A DNA stretch of 64,000 bases. Origin: Marisa cornuarietis (taxonomy: Eukaryota; Mollusca; Gastropoda; Architaenioglossa; Ampullariidae). The notes beneath the pieces were generated by a model. It saw only the letters and a program-made list of their open reading frames with translations, ran no database searches and was not told where the DNA came from. Numbering within the stretch: position 1 is the stretch's first letter; every line of letters starts with the position of its first letter. Both the position numbers and the translations under genes were made by a program. The DNA lies in NCBI GenBank assembly GCA_004794655.1, contig SMMW01000503.1, positions 811,001 through 875,000 of the forward strand. The letters run 5' to 3'. This document shows positions 9,454 through 20,869 of the stretch, piece by piece.

Positions 9454-11304
9454 TCAATCAAACTCATGACTGCTCTCCCTTTGTTTGACCTGGTTGTTGG
9501 CACCTTGGGTCTTCTGGTTCACTTTGACAACAGTGTCTGTGGCTCCAGTCTTGGTCAGCACTTCTTCCATTTCAATTTCCTCGTCATCACTGTCTACAGG
9601 GACCTGAAGATATGGATTGTCCGAAGCAGGCCGGAATTTCATGGCTGTCACGACGAAGAAGATAAGCATAGCCAGCTCCGTGAACAAGTCTGTCAGCCAC
9701 TCAAACTTGAAAGGCAGTGTGATCTTTAGCAAATACACGATTATTCTGGTGAAGTAAATATAACACACCACCATAATATAAAAATGCCGGAAAAGCTTGA
9801 GCTTCTGCAGATTAATTGCTGCCTTTCCATCTGTATTTGAAGCATCCTGCAAATGGCGGATTGACCATACAACAGGGAAGAGGATGGCACCACAGCAGAG
9901 CAAATCCACGAGGATGAAGATCTCCTTCCAGGTAGTGTAGGACTGGTTTCCCTCCTCACTCTCCTCCACTATAACCCAGGCAACACTGTCCAAGATCTGT
10001 AGAGGTATAAAGATGATGAACAGCTTCTTTTCTTGGTCTGTCAGCATATGCTTGATAAAGGCCCACCCTGCTCCAATTAGCAGCACAGTCACGAACATCA
10101 GCACTCCACGCGTTAAGTAGACAATATACCAAAGAATGGCCCATGCATCTTCATGAATACCCGTCTTCTGAATGAAATACATATTCACCCCACGGAATAG
10201 GTTTGCCTGACTCTTGACAGCCACAACGACCAGCATGAGATAATGGATCTTGTACACACCTTCCTTTGAGCGACGAAGCACCGAGAACCATGCTACCCCT
10301 ATGATGAAGAAAACCACGCTGAACGTAAAGTACAGTGCAGGCACAGGCATTTCTCCTGCAGTCAAGAAGTTTCCATTGTTGTCTTCAATAATCTCCACTT
10401 ACAAGTTCACAAAAGCATGATTGCTGTCTTTATAATTCAGACAGTTGTGAAAGAACAGATTGTAGAGGCCTTCTTCATCAGGATTCTGAATCCACACAAG
10501 GAAATAAACAGAGAAGACCTGCACATTGTCCACGTTCTTCACCGTGATGTCCAGTTCATTGATAAATGCCTCTTGTGGGTCAGAACTTGTGCCACTACCC
10601 TGCTTCTTAGATATATCTGCATTTGTAGCAGTCGAGTGCAAGCTGCCGCTAGACTGGTTTGATGCATGTGTCTCAGCCACAGTCGTACCTGGCGTTGTGG
10701 TCAGGCTTGGTGCAAAAGTGGTAGGGGCATCCCGCTGGGCTCTCCCATGATGGATCTTTAATAGAAACTCATCACTAAGCCCAGACAACTGGGGTTCGGC
10801 ACCCACTGCTCGTCTGTTCAGCGAGTGCTTTTCATGGAATGTTTTTGGTGCAAGAGGAGAAATGACCAAATTTTTCATCTCCTTGCCCTTCCTTATTATA
10901 AACAGTTTCTTCTGGGTCAGATTAAGCTGAAATATAACAGTCTGAACTTCATCTGTTTGCTCTTTTTTCTTTGCAAGCTCATCCACAGGACAGGAACCCT
11001 GCATTTTTTCCATAAATGATGATAACTCATTGCTTTTGCTCTTGTCAAGTGTAAACCCAAACAGAGTCTCGTTAGGTGCCTTATTCATAAGGGATCCTCC
11101 TGGCTTGAATGTAAAGTGGGTAAGGTTTACTGCAAGGGTACCTCCAGTCAGAAAGCCAAAAGTACTGACAATAATCTGTTTTCGATCATCATCCTCAAGT
11201 TTTAGTTTATGACTCCGTGCATGTATGCCAGTCAGCAATATGAAAAGCAACAGAATTGGAAATAGCTTCTTGTTTCGTTTAGTCCCCATAGCTGGCGGCT
11301 CCAT
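9454..11304 (-). pseudogene. GPR107/GPR108-like seven-pass membrane protein, uninterrupted by introns but with one in-frame TAA
   Basis: Family: GPR107/GPR108-type proteins (Lu7TM/GOST group), Golgi/trafficking proteins with a luminal domain followed by seven membrane segments. The ATG at 11304 opens a signal-peptide-like leader (KKLFPILLLFILLTGIHA). The luminal part includes a Thr/Ser-rich linker and ends near LYNLFFHNCLN, a family-typical motif. The 7TM part starts after GEMPVPALYF and contains the highly conserved stretches DLLCCGAILFPVVWSIRHLQ and KFRPASDNPYLQ, then an acidic cytosolic tail. The luminal and membrane parts are in the same frame but separated by a single TAA at 10399-10401 (context ...FVNL-stop-VEIIEDNNG). 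Vertebrate family members have many introns, so an uninterrupted 1.85-kb copy may be a retrocopy; I see no clear poly-A tail or flanking duplication. Alternatives are a sequencing error, a polymorphism or stop-codon readthrough, because the rest is undamaged. Confidence 0.8.
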
Positions 11305-11335
11305 ATCTGACCTAAATGACGTTGGAGTCAAATCC

Positions 11336-12270
11336 TTTTTTAAATGGACGTAGGTATAACACTAAATATTAATAAGGTTTGAATTTGTAAAGCGCATTTC
11401 CCCCTAGGGGTGTGAACTCAGTGCGGTGCGCACGAAATAGTACAAAGAACCGACAATCAGTTATACAAGAAACATAAGCGTTAGCAAACATTTGACACCA
11501 TGACTAGAACAAAACAAATCACAACATAAAAACAACTAAGTGCATGGATAAAGACTTGAGAAAGAGGCAGAACAGTGATTTTGGTTATATAATATATTTT
11601 TAAAAGACATCTGTTTTGATGCCTGAATTGAAGGCTTCGACACAGTTCGACAAGAAAGAGAAAGAAGTCCAAACAGGGAGGCCTGAGGAGGGCAAGTAAT
11701 GTCACATCATTGAAACGATACACCATGTTATTGCTGTACTAATTTTATCAACATTATTTCCATCTTTATCTTTAAAACATTTTTCTGTTTCCTTCTTTTA
11801 TTCAAGTTCTGTATGAGGAAGTTGTATGGGTGAACTGATATTTATGTATAAAGTCCGATTTTTCGTACCATTCAATGGGTGAATGAACAATACTAAACAT
11901 AGTGAATAATACTGACCTAAAAGTACATAAAGTTTTCCTTTTTTTTACAAAAATGTTATCACCCGCATAACTCAGAGTATATTTACATGCAAGTTGATAG
12001 GAACTGTCTCAAGACAAAAGATCATACGTAGCAAATATTTTTAGATAAACGCATTTACTTGCACATTCATATAAAATCTATTAAAAGTTTCCAATTTTCG
12101 ATCTAGTGTTTGATAAGCATATACATGGATACGGAATATGGTTTGTTGCTATGATGAGGCACATCTCGTCAGAGACGTCACGTGACTTTGAGGATGGGGC
12201 CTACTTGCAGATGGGATAAAAGATAGATAAGTAATTTGTCTCTGAATCTGGATTTCGGATATATTTTGTT
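11336..12270. repeat. duplicated block, direct copy at about 16887-17822
   Basis: Begins AAATGGACGTAGGTATAAC and shares long stretches with 16887-17822, including CCCTAGGGGTGTGAACT, CTTCGACACAGTTCGACAAG and GGGGCCTACTTGCA. The last about 450 bp also occur inverted at about 30170-30620. Three copies of the core imply a dispersed repeat or segmental duplication in this locus. The short ORFs in both copies are the same non-coding frame. Confidence 0.85.
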
Positions 12271-13500
12271 TGCCCTTAATTTTGTGAACTCGTAGACAAT
12301 AGAGAAACTTACAAACTACACTATTTTGTACAATAGAGCTCAAGGGTGTGGCTACCTCTGGTAAAGAGTTCTCATGAACCTCAAAGGTGAGAGGGCAGAG
12401 AGACAGGCGCACTGAATAATGATTTATGCTTAAACTTCTTTTATGGACACCTGCGCGTACTATATTCTCTTTACAAGCATCGAAGAACGTGAGACAGATT
12501 CTGCAACTAACTAAAACCGTTAAACCGGTGTACTTCCGTGGACTAGGACTTAGTCCTGTTTGGAAGTGTTGTTGCCATGTTCTGTAGCGTCATAAAATAT
12601 ATTCGTTGTTTTCAATACAAATATTTTTTATAGAACACTCATTTTTTGTGCGTTCTTACAACTTCCATCAAGTGCTCGCCTGCTGTACCTGCTGCTAGCC
12701 TTTGCCTGCTACCAGGCTCCTTATTCCTTGCGCCGTGGGGACTGGCAGGGGTCGGGGATAAAGTCGGGGGCGGAGTAGTGGTCTGGTCCCGTGTTAGAGA
12801 GATTTGTAACACCTGCTCGGCCACCATTGAGACCTGTCAGTGTGTCTAACGTGGACAAGTCGGTTAGGAACACAATTAACGAAAACTTTTAATGAACACG
12901 GTAGTGATCAGTGGCTGTTACCCGTCCGAGGAAAAGTCAATCGTTTTGTGTGGTTTTGTTTTGTGTGGTCACCTCCCCTGCTCACATGTAGATGTGGAGC
13001 AACATCCAGGTGCTCACCAATATCTCTAACATCTGTGCTCCAGTTGTTGCCACTTTCACCAGACCCGTTCAGCAGCTGTCGTACTTCGGGGCCTTTGTGG
13101 AGAAATTAAGAGCTGTGAATGGATGAAATAAAAATGCAGTTTGTCGTGTTTCTAAGGAGCATTGATCTATTTCAAGGAAAGAAGTGCATATCGATATTTG
13201 AATATACTAATGATAAGTATTATTCCCGCTAGATCGAGTTATACAGCTTTTATTTTGTAGCAACTATTGATCACTATGAAAGCTGATTATGAAAAAGGTG
13301 GCAACTGCCTACTAGTACAAAAAAGCCATCTTCCTAGTAATAATCATAACGGGAGAATCTTAGATTCATTCCAAACTTTTCAGAGAAGGAAAACAGATAG
13401 TATAAGCCTATTATTAAAGAAATGGCAACTCAATTTCTTACTTTTACAAAACAGAAATTCATCTACCAGACCACCCAGCAGGACAGATCCTAACTCAGGC
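12271..13500. other. non-coding, with one small ORF listed separately
   Basis: A locally GC-richer patch lies at 12660-12830. No splice-consistent gene is evident apart from the 44-codon ORF at 12992-13126. Confidence 0.4.
12992..13126 (+). CDS. small ORF, 44 aa, unknown
   Basis: ATG to TGA, followed at once by AATAAAAATG. Composition is protein-like (contains APVVATFTRPVQQLSYFGAF). It resembles in style the short N-terminal leaders of mitochondrial inner-membrane subunits such as ATP synthase g, but that is a guess from memory. It could equally be a 5'-truncated retrocopy or chance. I would not annotate a function. Confidence 0.2.
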   Translation: MWSNIQVLTNISNICAPVVATFTRPVQQLSYFGAFVEKLRAVNG

Positions 13501-13541
<41 letters not shown>

Positions 13542-13575
13542 TAAAAAAATAATAATAATAATAATAATAATAATG
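13501..13575. repeat. (AAT)n microsatellite
   Basis: Imperfect AAT/ATA repeats. The poly-Asn/Ile ORF here is an artefact. Immediately to the right (13573-13612) is GAAGATTTGTATAGCGCATA followed by TTCACAC, a motif that also occurs at 52970 and 61336 beside AAT-rich tails. This is probably the 3' end of a LINE family with an (AAT)n tail. Confidence 0.85.
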
Positions 13576-13839
13576 AAGATTTGTATAGCGCATATTCACA
13601 CTTATAGAGAGCATGGTAATTAAATGGTCCAAACTGAATTCATTCAACAGACTGGTAAGTCAATCAGATCAAAATTTAATGGACAACAATAGTTACAACT
13701 GACTGCTGATAAGGATTTTTTTACAATTAAAAATAAAATGATAGTTTGAAACATGTTTATATTTCTTCCTCATTTAGCTGCATGCAACATTTTCTATTTA
13801 CTTACTGATACTCGCACGTGTTCCCGTTTCAGCTCCTTA

Positions 13840-14384
13840 TAATATGTTTATCACCCTCAATTCTTTTTTTCGATCACGCACATCAATGGTACCCTCACAC
13901 CGTCAGTTGTTTTTAGCATTATGCTGGATAAAGATACAACTGATGATGTGTTTGTTACTGTCACACGATGTTACTTGTAGACCAGACGGTGTAGAAACTG
14001 TCGATGTTGCATATCTGGTGCTTGATCTACCAGCAGTCGTAGTTGGTTTTAACATCTCGTGCTTTTGTATAGTAAGCGCTGCTGTAGGAATAAGATTTTT
14101 TTTTGGTTTACTGAAAGTCCAAGACTTGCTTGTATTGTATAAGTGACTGGAGAACAATCGATTTTGAAATGTTTTGAGCAAATTCATGAGTACGGTGTGG
14201 GGACGAAGTTCACATGGCACGTTTGAACAAAGTGAATCCACTGGCGTTTGCTGTCATCATCTTTAGGATTTCCTTCATGAGTACAAACTAACTCCATCTG
14301 AGTGTCAAAGAGAACATTCAGAAACACAGCACAATGTGTCCTGGTCAGTTTCCTTTTACCGAGGATTGCATCTTTTTTCTGCAA
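13840..14384 (-). pseudogene. decayed THAP-domain gene
   Basis: On the minus strand, pieces of a THAP zinc-finger domain can be followed through frameshifts. They are THCAV (first Cys), GNPKDDDSKRQW (the FPKD...W segment), IHFVQTCHVNFVPTPYS, and then, beyond an in-frame stop, ICSKHFKIDC (the C..HF zinc ligands). An inverted second copy at about 29090-29410 retains CAVAECSLGHSDGVSLYS, which restores the Cys-x4-Cys part lost here. THAP domains bind DNA and are shared by P-element-type transposases and host transcription factors. Neither copy has an open frame, so this is a fossil of unknown parent gene. Confidence 0.6.
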
Positions 14385-14805
14385 CTTATGCTAGTGCAAA
14401 CAGTGCTATTTTTAGAAATACGTTCGTTTCGTCACTTCCTGTTTTCTCGACAAATCCAGGTGTGCTTTAGAGAAAAACAATATATATATATATATATACT
14501 GAAAATGAATCCATATTTTAAAGTGACGAGGAAGCAACTTTTAATAAGCTGCTGCAGCTGTGACACAAAGTGAGTTGAATTATATTTCTATAATTACTTC
14601 CCTGATACATTTATAATTGCTGCAACATTTTTTTGTTATTTTGACCAAAATCTGGTAGGACCAGCCAACATGATTGATGAATATTTGATATCAGTCGATT
14701 GCTGGACACACCACCCATACACGTAGACATTCTATACACTGGGACTTAAACCCAACCAGTGATGACAGTCTTTGCAGAGCTTCAGCCACTAAAGACCACA
14801 ACTCT

Positions 14806-15116
14806 GACCAGTTTTGCATCGTCTGTTTTCTCACGAGTTTTGTATCGTTTGTTCTCTGACCTGCTTGGTCTCGTCTGTAATCTGACCAGTTTTGTATTGT
14901 CTGTGATCTCATGAGTTTTATATCGTCTGTGATCTGACAATTTTCTATCGTCTGTGATCTGACCAGTTTTGTATTGTCTGTGATCTCATGAGTTTTATAT
15001 CGTCTGTGATCTGACAATTTTGTATCGTCTGTGATCTGACCAGTTTTGCATCATCTGTGATCTGGCCAGTTTCGTATTGTCAGTAATCCGACCTGTTTTG
15101 CATCGTCTGTAATCTG
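14806..15116. repeat. minisatellite, unit about 26 bp
   Basis: Roughly a dozen degenerate tandem copies of ATCTGACCAGTTTTGTATCG followed by TCTGTG. Alternating variants carry CTCATGAG in place of CTGACCAG, giving a higher-order dimer. The Ser/Thr/Asp-rich minus-strand ORF (14691-15017) is a by-product. Confidence 0.9.
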
Positions 15117-15689
15117 AATACGAAACTTCTTTCTTTAAAGAGCGTGATTACGCCTCACGTCTCCTCCCATAGTACTGCAGTTCAAGTCCAAATGGACTTA
15201 AAATGGATTATGCAATGGTTTTATTATGATCTGTCGCGATTTCATTGCTGGCTCTTACCGTAATTTCATAACATATGTAATCACTATCTATGCTCTAACT
15301 AAATATCCTCGTTCTTCGGCAGACCACTTCGTCTTACCCCTGCAACACAGAAACGAACAAACAAAATCCTAATAAACGGTTTGGACACCAATGTTTCTTA
15401 TACAGAGGACCCAGGATGGGTCGGCACAAACCATTCAATCAGTTACATGCTTCAAAAATATTCTTTTGTTCCAGAAATATCTTTTGTAGTGACATCATCC
15501 TCCGCTGCAGTTCAAAATGTCCTCGGTTACATTGCGTAAAGAGTAAGAGAAACTCAGAACAGGGAGTATTTTAACGACCTCCAGTCCAATCTCAAACTAA
15601 AAAGAGCGACTTCTATGTAAAAATTGTCAAGTTTGTTTGTTTATCACATTCATCAAAAATATGTTGTTGAAGAATTAAATGAATGTGTC

Positions 15690-15830
15690 TGTCTAAAGCT
15701 GTTTGGACTTCTCAAGGAGGTATGAAACCAGACAGACGTTGTCAAGAACTTGTCTTCGATCGAGCAAGCAATCAACAAATTATTTCAAAATAATGACGGT
15801 TATTATGCTATGCACCGAAGAGATAGCCAC
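15690..15830. repeat. inverted copy of 1600-1770
   Basis: Reads as the reverse complement of the 1.6-1.77 kb block, sharing AAGAACTTGTCTTCGATCGA. It lies upstream of the arylsulfatase pseudogene. Confidence 0.7.
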
Positions 15831-16024
15831 AGCATATGGAAATCTTATGCTGTTGTTTGTACTAAAATAATTATCATACCAATTCGTGTTGTCGCAGAAG
15901 AGGCAATCGAGTAAAGTTGCAATTAATTTACTTAGCCTTTGAGATTTTGAAAAATTGATAAGTGACACGCTTTTTCAACTTTTTTATTGTTTTAAAAGTC
16001 ATGTTATCTGGGGGACAAACACAG

Positions 16025-16278
16025 GTACCCGACTCTTGTACATCTGGCCGGCGGCAACGCAACCATTGAGGTTATAGACGGCCTTGACATTTGGGAGAGC
16101 ATCTCCACCAACGGAGTCAGCCCACGGCAGGAGTTCATCTACGACGTCAATGACGTGAAAAACCGTTCTGCGCTACGTTACAAAAATTACAAACTGACAT
16201 GGAACGTCCTGGCAGCCCCGGTATGAATCTGTTCTCATTTTCCTACTCTTTCTCTCTTAATGTATATATTCATATGTA

Positions 16279-16324
<46 letters not shown>

Positions 16325-16690
16325 CGTGCGTGTGTATGAGTGCGCGTGTGTGATAACTAAAGGAGGGAGGTACAAACACAAAAGCATTGGGATAACAAAA
16401 ATACATGATGAATACTCATCTTAATCAGATTTTATCTTGCGCTGTCCTTTGCCTAACATCTGTTGTGTTCATGATGCCAATTTTAGATGGTTGGTACAAC
16501 CCTCCACCTGGTGTACAGCAGCCTCCGGAGTCAAACTACACAAAACTGTACATGCTGTTTGACCTTGACACCGATCCCACGGAGACGACTGATATCAGCA
16601 CTTGATATCCGCAACCAGACTGAAGTGTACTAGGAGTAGGCCACCTACATCACTGATCTTCATGGACAGTTAGTCCGCAACGAGTCAATC
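16025..16690 (+). pseudogene. arylsulfatase B-like pseudogene lacking the catalytic exon
   Basis: Two exons homologous to exons 2 and 3 of the arylsulfatase gene at 30976-33799 are present in the opposite orientation. Exon-2-like 16025-16220 (YPTLVHLAGGN... to KNYKLTW, acceptor ACACAG, donor GTATGA) aligns almost residue for residue. Exon-3-like 16487 onward (GWYNPPPGVQQPP, LYMLFDLDTDPTETTDIS) aligns until a stop at about 16603. There the sequence TGATATC is duplicated, and further stops follow. No exon encoding the sulfatase N-terminus and its C-x-P-x-R active site is found upstream. This is a partial duplicate, not a working enzyme. A (GT)n tract sits in its intron. Confidence 0.85.
16282..16342. 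repeat. (GT)n microsatellite
   Basis: About 20 GT units followed by GCGT-type variants, in the intron of the arylsulfatase pseudogene. The functional gene has a (CA)n tract next to the matching intron at 31793-31876, that is, the same dinucleotide in gene orientation. Confidence 0.9.
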
Positions 16691-16743
16691 AAAAGACAGT
16701 GAAAAATAAACTAAATGTGGTCAAATGCCAACAGAATAATGTT

Positions 16744-17830
16744 AGAAAAGTCCACGTCTCATTTTAAATAATTTTAAATTTAATATTTTAATAACTGCCT
16801 TCTTTACTTAGATCAACTGTTTTCTATTCATTGTATCGACTAAAAGACTTTGATTCCACATATTTCAAATGATATTATTATATCTTTTCTTCAAATGGAC
16901 GTAGTTATAACAATAAATATTAATAATGTTTGAATCTGTAAAGTGCATTTCTCCCTAGGGGTGTGAACTAAGTGCTGAATAGTACAAAGAACTGACAGTC
17001 AATTATACAAGAAACATAAACGTTAGCAAACATTTCACACCAGGACTGAAAAAAATCAAACGAAGTCCATGGATAAAGACTTGAGAAACAGGCGGAACAG
17101 TGCTCTTGGTTATACAAGATATTTTAAGACATCTGTTTTGATGCCAGAGTTGAAGGCTTCGACACAGTTCGACAAGAAAGAGAAAGAATTCCAAACAGGG
17201 AGGCCTGAGGAGAGAAAGTAATGTCACATCAGTGACACGATAAACCATGTTATTGCTGTACTAATTTTATCAACATTATTTCCATCTTTATCTTAAGAAA
17301 CATTTTTATGTTTCCTTCTTTTATTCAAGTTCTGTATGAGGACGTTGTATGGGTGAACTGCTGTTTGTGTATGAAGTCCGAATTTTCGAACCACTCAATG
17401 GGTGAATGAACAATACTAAACATAGCGAATAATACTGACCTAAAAGTACATACAGCACAAATAAAAAATTGTTTGCAGTGTGTTAATGATGATTACTGTG
17501 TTTTCCTTTTTAAAAAAAATGTTATCAACATGCAAGTTGATAGGAACTGTCTAAAGACAAAAGATCATACGAAGTAAATATTTTTAAATAAACGCATTTA
17601 ATTGCATATTCATATAAAATCTACTGTAAGTTGCGAATTTTCGATCTAGTGTTTCAAGAGCATATACATGGATACAGAATATCGTTTGTTGCTATGATGA
17701 AGCACATCGCGTGAGAGATGTCACGTGACTTTGAGGACGGGGCCTACTTGCATAAAAAAAGGATAAAAAATGTTAGATAAGTAATTTGTCTCTGACGCTA
17801 GATTTCGGATATATTTTGTTTGTACTGGGT
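16744..17830. repeat. composite duplicated block
   Basis: 16744-16886 matches 1772-1918; 16887-17822 matches 11336-12270; the part from about 17390 onward also matches the inverted block at 29740-30640. No coding content. Confidence 0.8.
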
Positions 17831-18260
17831 ATTTTCAAACTATATTTGAAAGCTTAATGCTTATGTGGACCCAAACGTGACTGCGTAACAAGTTACAACC
17901 TGTGAATTTTGTCGTGCAGAAGTGTTGTTGATGATGGGTTGGGTGGCGGGTAGAGGGGTGCATGAGTGGTGTGACTGATGGGAATTGTTGTGGTGGTTTA
18001 TGGTGTTAGTGTAATGATGGTAGTGGTAGTAGTTTTATGTTTACATTTTGATAGATTGCACTTTTTCTACCCATGTTTGCCCCGTACAATGGAGATTTGA
18101 AAGATCTTAACCATGCAGTGGACCCTTACATGAAAACAAACAAACAAACAAACAAACAAACGGAGGAAGAAACAGAAGCATAGAAGTCAAAAGGTTTATT
18201 CTGATTAAAAATTTCAGAACTGTTGAACCTCGACTAGTGACGCGAAACGTCTGGAGACTT
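17390..18260. repeat. block with inverted copy at about 29740-30640
   Basis: Shared landmarks include a (CAAA)n tract near 18139, GTCAAAAGGTTTATTCTGAT and TTGAACCTCGACTAGTGACG. The copy at 29.7-30.6 kb is the reverse complement and there joins directly to a copy of 13615-14450. The second locus is therefore a re-arranged, inverted duplicate. Confidence 0.85.
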
Positions 18261-18293
18261 CATCTTCCAGGTTCTTCAGATTCTTGCGAACAT

Positions 18294-20863
18294 TTAGCAC
18301 CATCCGGGTCCCTCGTAGCCAAACGTATCGTTGTACCTCACAAAAGCTTCGGTTGTTGCCTTGTCGGCTACTACATAGGGAAACAGAAACTTTTTCTTTT
18401 GGCGAAGAAATTTCTTCATCTCGTCCACTTTGGCCGGATTGAGGTCTGCAAGGTTGTAGATCTCCTGGGGGTCTTCTTCGATGTTGAAGAGTAGAACTCT
18501 AAAAATGGAAAATCAAATCATCGTTACAGTCTACAATGATAACGACAAAACACTGACATGATAAATCAGCCATCTTAACCTACTGCAGTGTTAACAACAA
18601 AACATCGGCACTGCAATGTTACTAGAGAACCAAGCATACCTTTGGCCCGTAATCAAGAATCAGTCATTCCAAAGTTGTTTAATAAATGATGTTATCATTC
18701 ATTCAAAGACTTACTTGGAAATGTTACCCTGCTGCAAGTCTTTGCCGAAGTTAATGTCCCCCCATGTCAGGTTTCCGGAGAAGATCTGTTTTTTTAGAGT
18801 CGGTATCATGGAGGCAGGAGGATACCAGCCATTGTATTTCCGTCCAGGAACCCCTTCGCAATATTTATATTCATTTTTTCGAACGCAATAGCGGTTGGAG
18901 GTGTCGTCCATGTTGTAGACAAACTCTGTCCTGCCGGTGTTGTTGTTGGTCAGAATTTGATTCCACAAGTCTTGACCATCGATGCCTGTCGTGGGTGGGA
19001 CCAGGCCGGCGGCACTCATCAAGGTTGGGAGCCAGTCCACGGCGTGGATCATCCCCTTGAAGGTGGTGTTGGTGTACCTCAGTTTGCCGCTGTGCAGCAC
19101 AGTGAACGACCTGACGCCTCCTTCCCAAAACGAAGATTTCTGCCCTCGTAGTGGCCAGTTACTGCCGCCTCCTTCAAGAGGCCCACCGTTGTCAGATAAC
19201 AGCAGTAACTCGGTGTTGTCGTATATTCCCTGTAAAGCAATTCAGAGAACAAGAAAATAAGGGAGAATGGTAGGCTGTTACTGTCTTACAAAATATAAGT
19301 CAGTATTAAGACAAGTTTGTTGCCCTATCAGTCTTGTAAAGCGGATGCCATATAGAGACAGAATATGTCAGCCTGAAAAGAGTCCACGACTTCTGAGTCT
19401 CACTGGGTTTGGTGGTAAGCGATACGTTGCTGCGGTGTCAAAGGTCAGAAAAAGATGTTAGGATAGAGAGTGAGGTTCAAAGACCGCATCCCGGAACTGC
19501 TAAACCGCTCTGTCAAGAAGAGAAGGAAATGACGGGTGAGGAATATGGTCAATACCTCTGATTTAAGCACATCTATCATATCTCCGATAGCCTGGTCGGC
19601 CGAGAAGACCATCGCACAGCGAATGCGCCGCTCGAGGTCTTTGATGTGCGCGCACACCGTGTCTATCAACGACTGCTTGGCCTCGCACGGGCAGTGCACG
19701 CTCTGCAGGGGGTAGTAAATGAACAACGGCCGACTCTTGTCGCGGTTCACGATGGTGTTGTGCACGTACTGTCTGAAGAGGTCTGCGGCATAGGTGCCCT
19801 GCTCGTAGTACAACTCAGTCTGGTTGTGGAAGTCGTAGGAGAACGGGCCCAGTCCCGAGTGGTTGAAGTAGCCCAGGGAGTTGGTGTGGAAACCGTAGTC
19901 GAAGTGGAACCCTCGCTTCAGTGGAGTGAGACTTTCCCTGCAGTGACCCAGGTGCCACTTGCCCACCTTGACGTTGACGTAGCCATACTTTTCTAGGTAC
20001 TGGGGCATGAGTGTCAAGGTTTCGTTCAGCCACGCCAGGTTAGAGCCTTTGATCTGGTTGAGCTGCATGCCGTATGTATAGGGATACCTGGAACAACAAG
20101 GCGCAGTCTTCGTGCCGATTGTTTTGAACTGTTTGCCTTTCGTGAAAACAAATCTGCTTTTTCCCACTGAGATGAGCGATACACGTGCATATCGTCTTTT
20201 ACTTCTTTACATGTTGTTATTGAACTTAAACCTTAACCCTAACTGGCCCTAGTCCAAATTCTAAGTTATGAGTAATCTTAGATGCAAAGAAGTAAAAATT
20301 AAAAATATAAAAGATGTCCAGAAAAACTAAAATACAACTTAAAACGTGTATTCAAAAGGTGAGTGAGAGATAGAGAGAGAGAGAAATTACAATGGAGAAT
20401 AAGCTTGATGGCAGACGCAGTGAGAAGTCATTGGACCCGCTGCGAGGCATCAAAATCGTGTGCAGACTAATTACACGTGACCTTAAGAACATGGCACATT
20501 TCTCGTATGATGGTGATGGTGATGTTTTCATTAAAGAAATGGTAGGGTAAAAGTTTTATTCTAATGATTGGTAAGATACTATTTATCTAACTGGGTGGAT
20601 GCTTACTTGCCCGTCAGTATAGCGGAGCGGGTTGGGGCGCAGACCTGCAACACGTAGGACTGATTGAAAGTCACACCCTCTTCCCTCAGGCGCTGTATGT
20701 TGGGAGTTCGCATCTCGGGATCGGCCCCTTGATGGTCAGCATACCCATAATCATCCATGAGCGCGATGATGATGTTACTGTATTTCGGAGACGACTCCTG
20801 AGCGACATTCTCCAAGAAAAAGACGCCCGCAAGGAGAGCGGCGATCAGTGAAGGACTAATCAT
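18294..20863 (-). CDS. arylsulfatase B-like enzyme, 4 exons, 502 aa
   Basis: Hydrolyses sulfate esters (family substrate: sulfated glycosaminoglycans or other sulfated polysaccharides), secreted or lysosomal. Exons by my reading: 20863-20607, 20087-19556, 19229-18715, 18498-18294. All introns have GT/AG ends and phases agree, giving 502 residues with a TAA stop, near the usual length of the family. The signal peptide is at residues 1-22. The metal-site Asp pair is seen in IALMDDYGY. The active-site signature is CAPTRSAILTG (the Cys is converted to formylglycine; Thr replaces the commoner Ser, still C-x-P-x-R). VGKWHLGHC is the conserved GKWHLG motif, and SDNGGPLEGGGSNWPLRG is typical of the B/I/J group. 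It ends FGYEGPGWC. Several N-x-S/T sites are present. It is one of two intact paralogues here; the other, at 30976-33799, is clearly different in sequence and has fewer introns. Confidence 0.92.
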
Positions 20864-20869
20864 GATTCG

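Noticed and set aside
10350..10406. A 46-bp intron (GTAAGT to TGCAG) removing the TAA in the GPR107/108-like gene
   Set aside because: Splicing there would put the downstream 7TM region out of frame and delete conserved residues.
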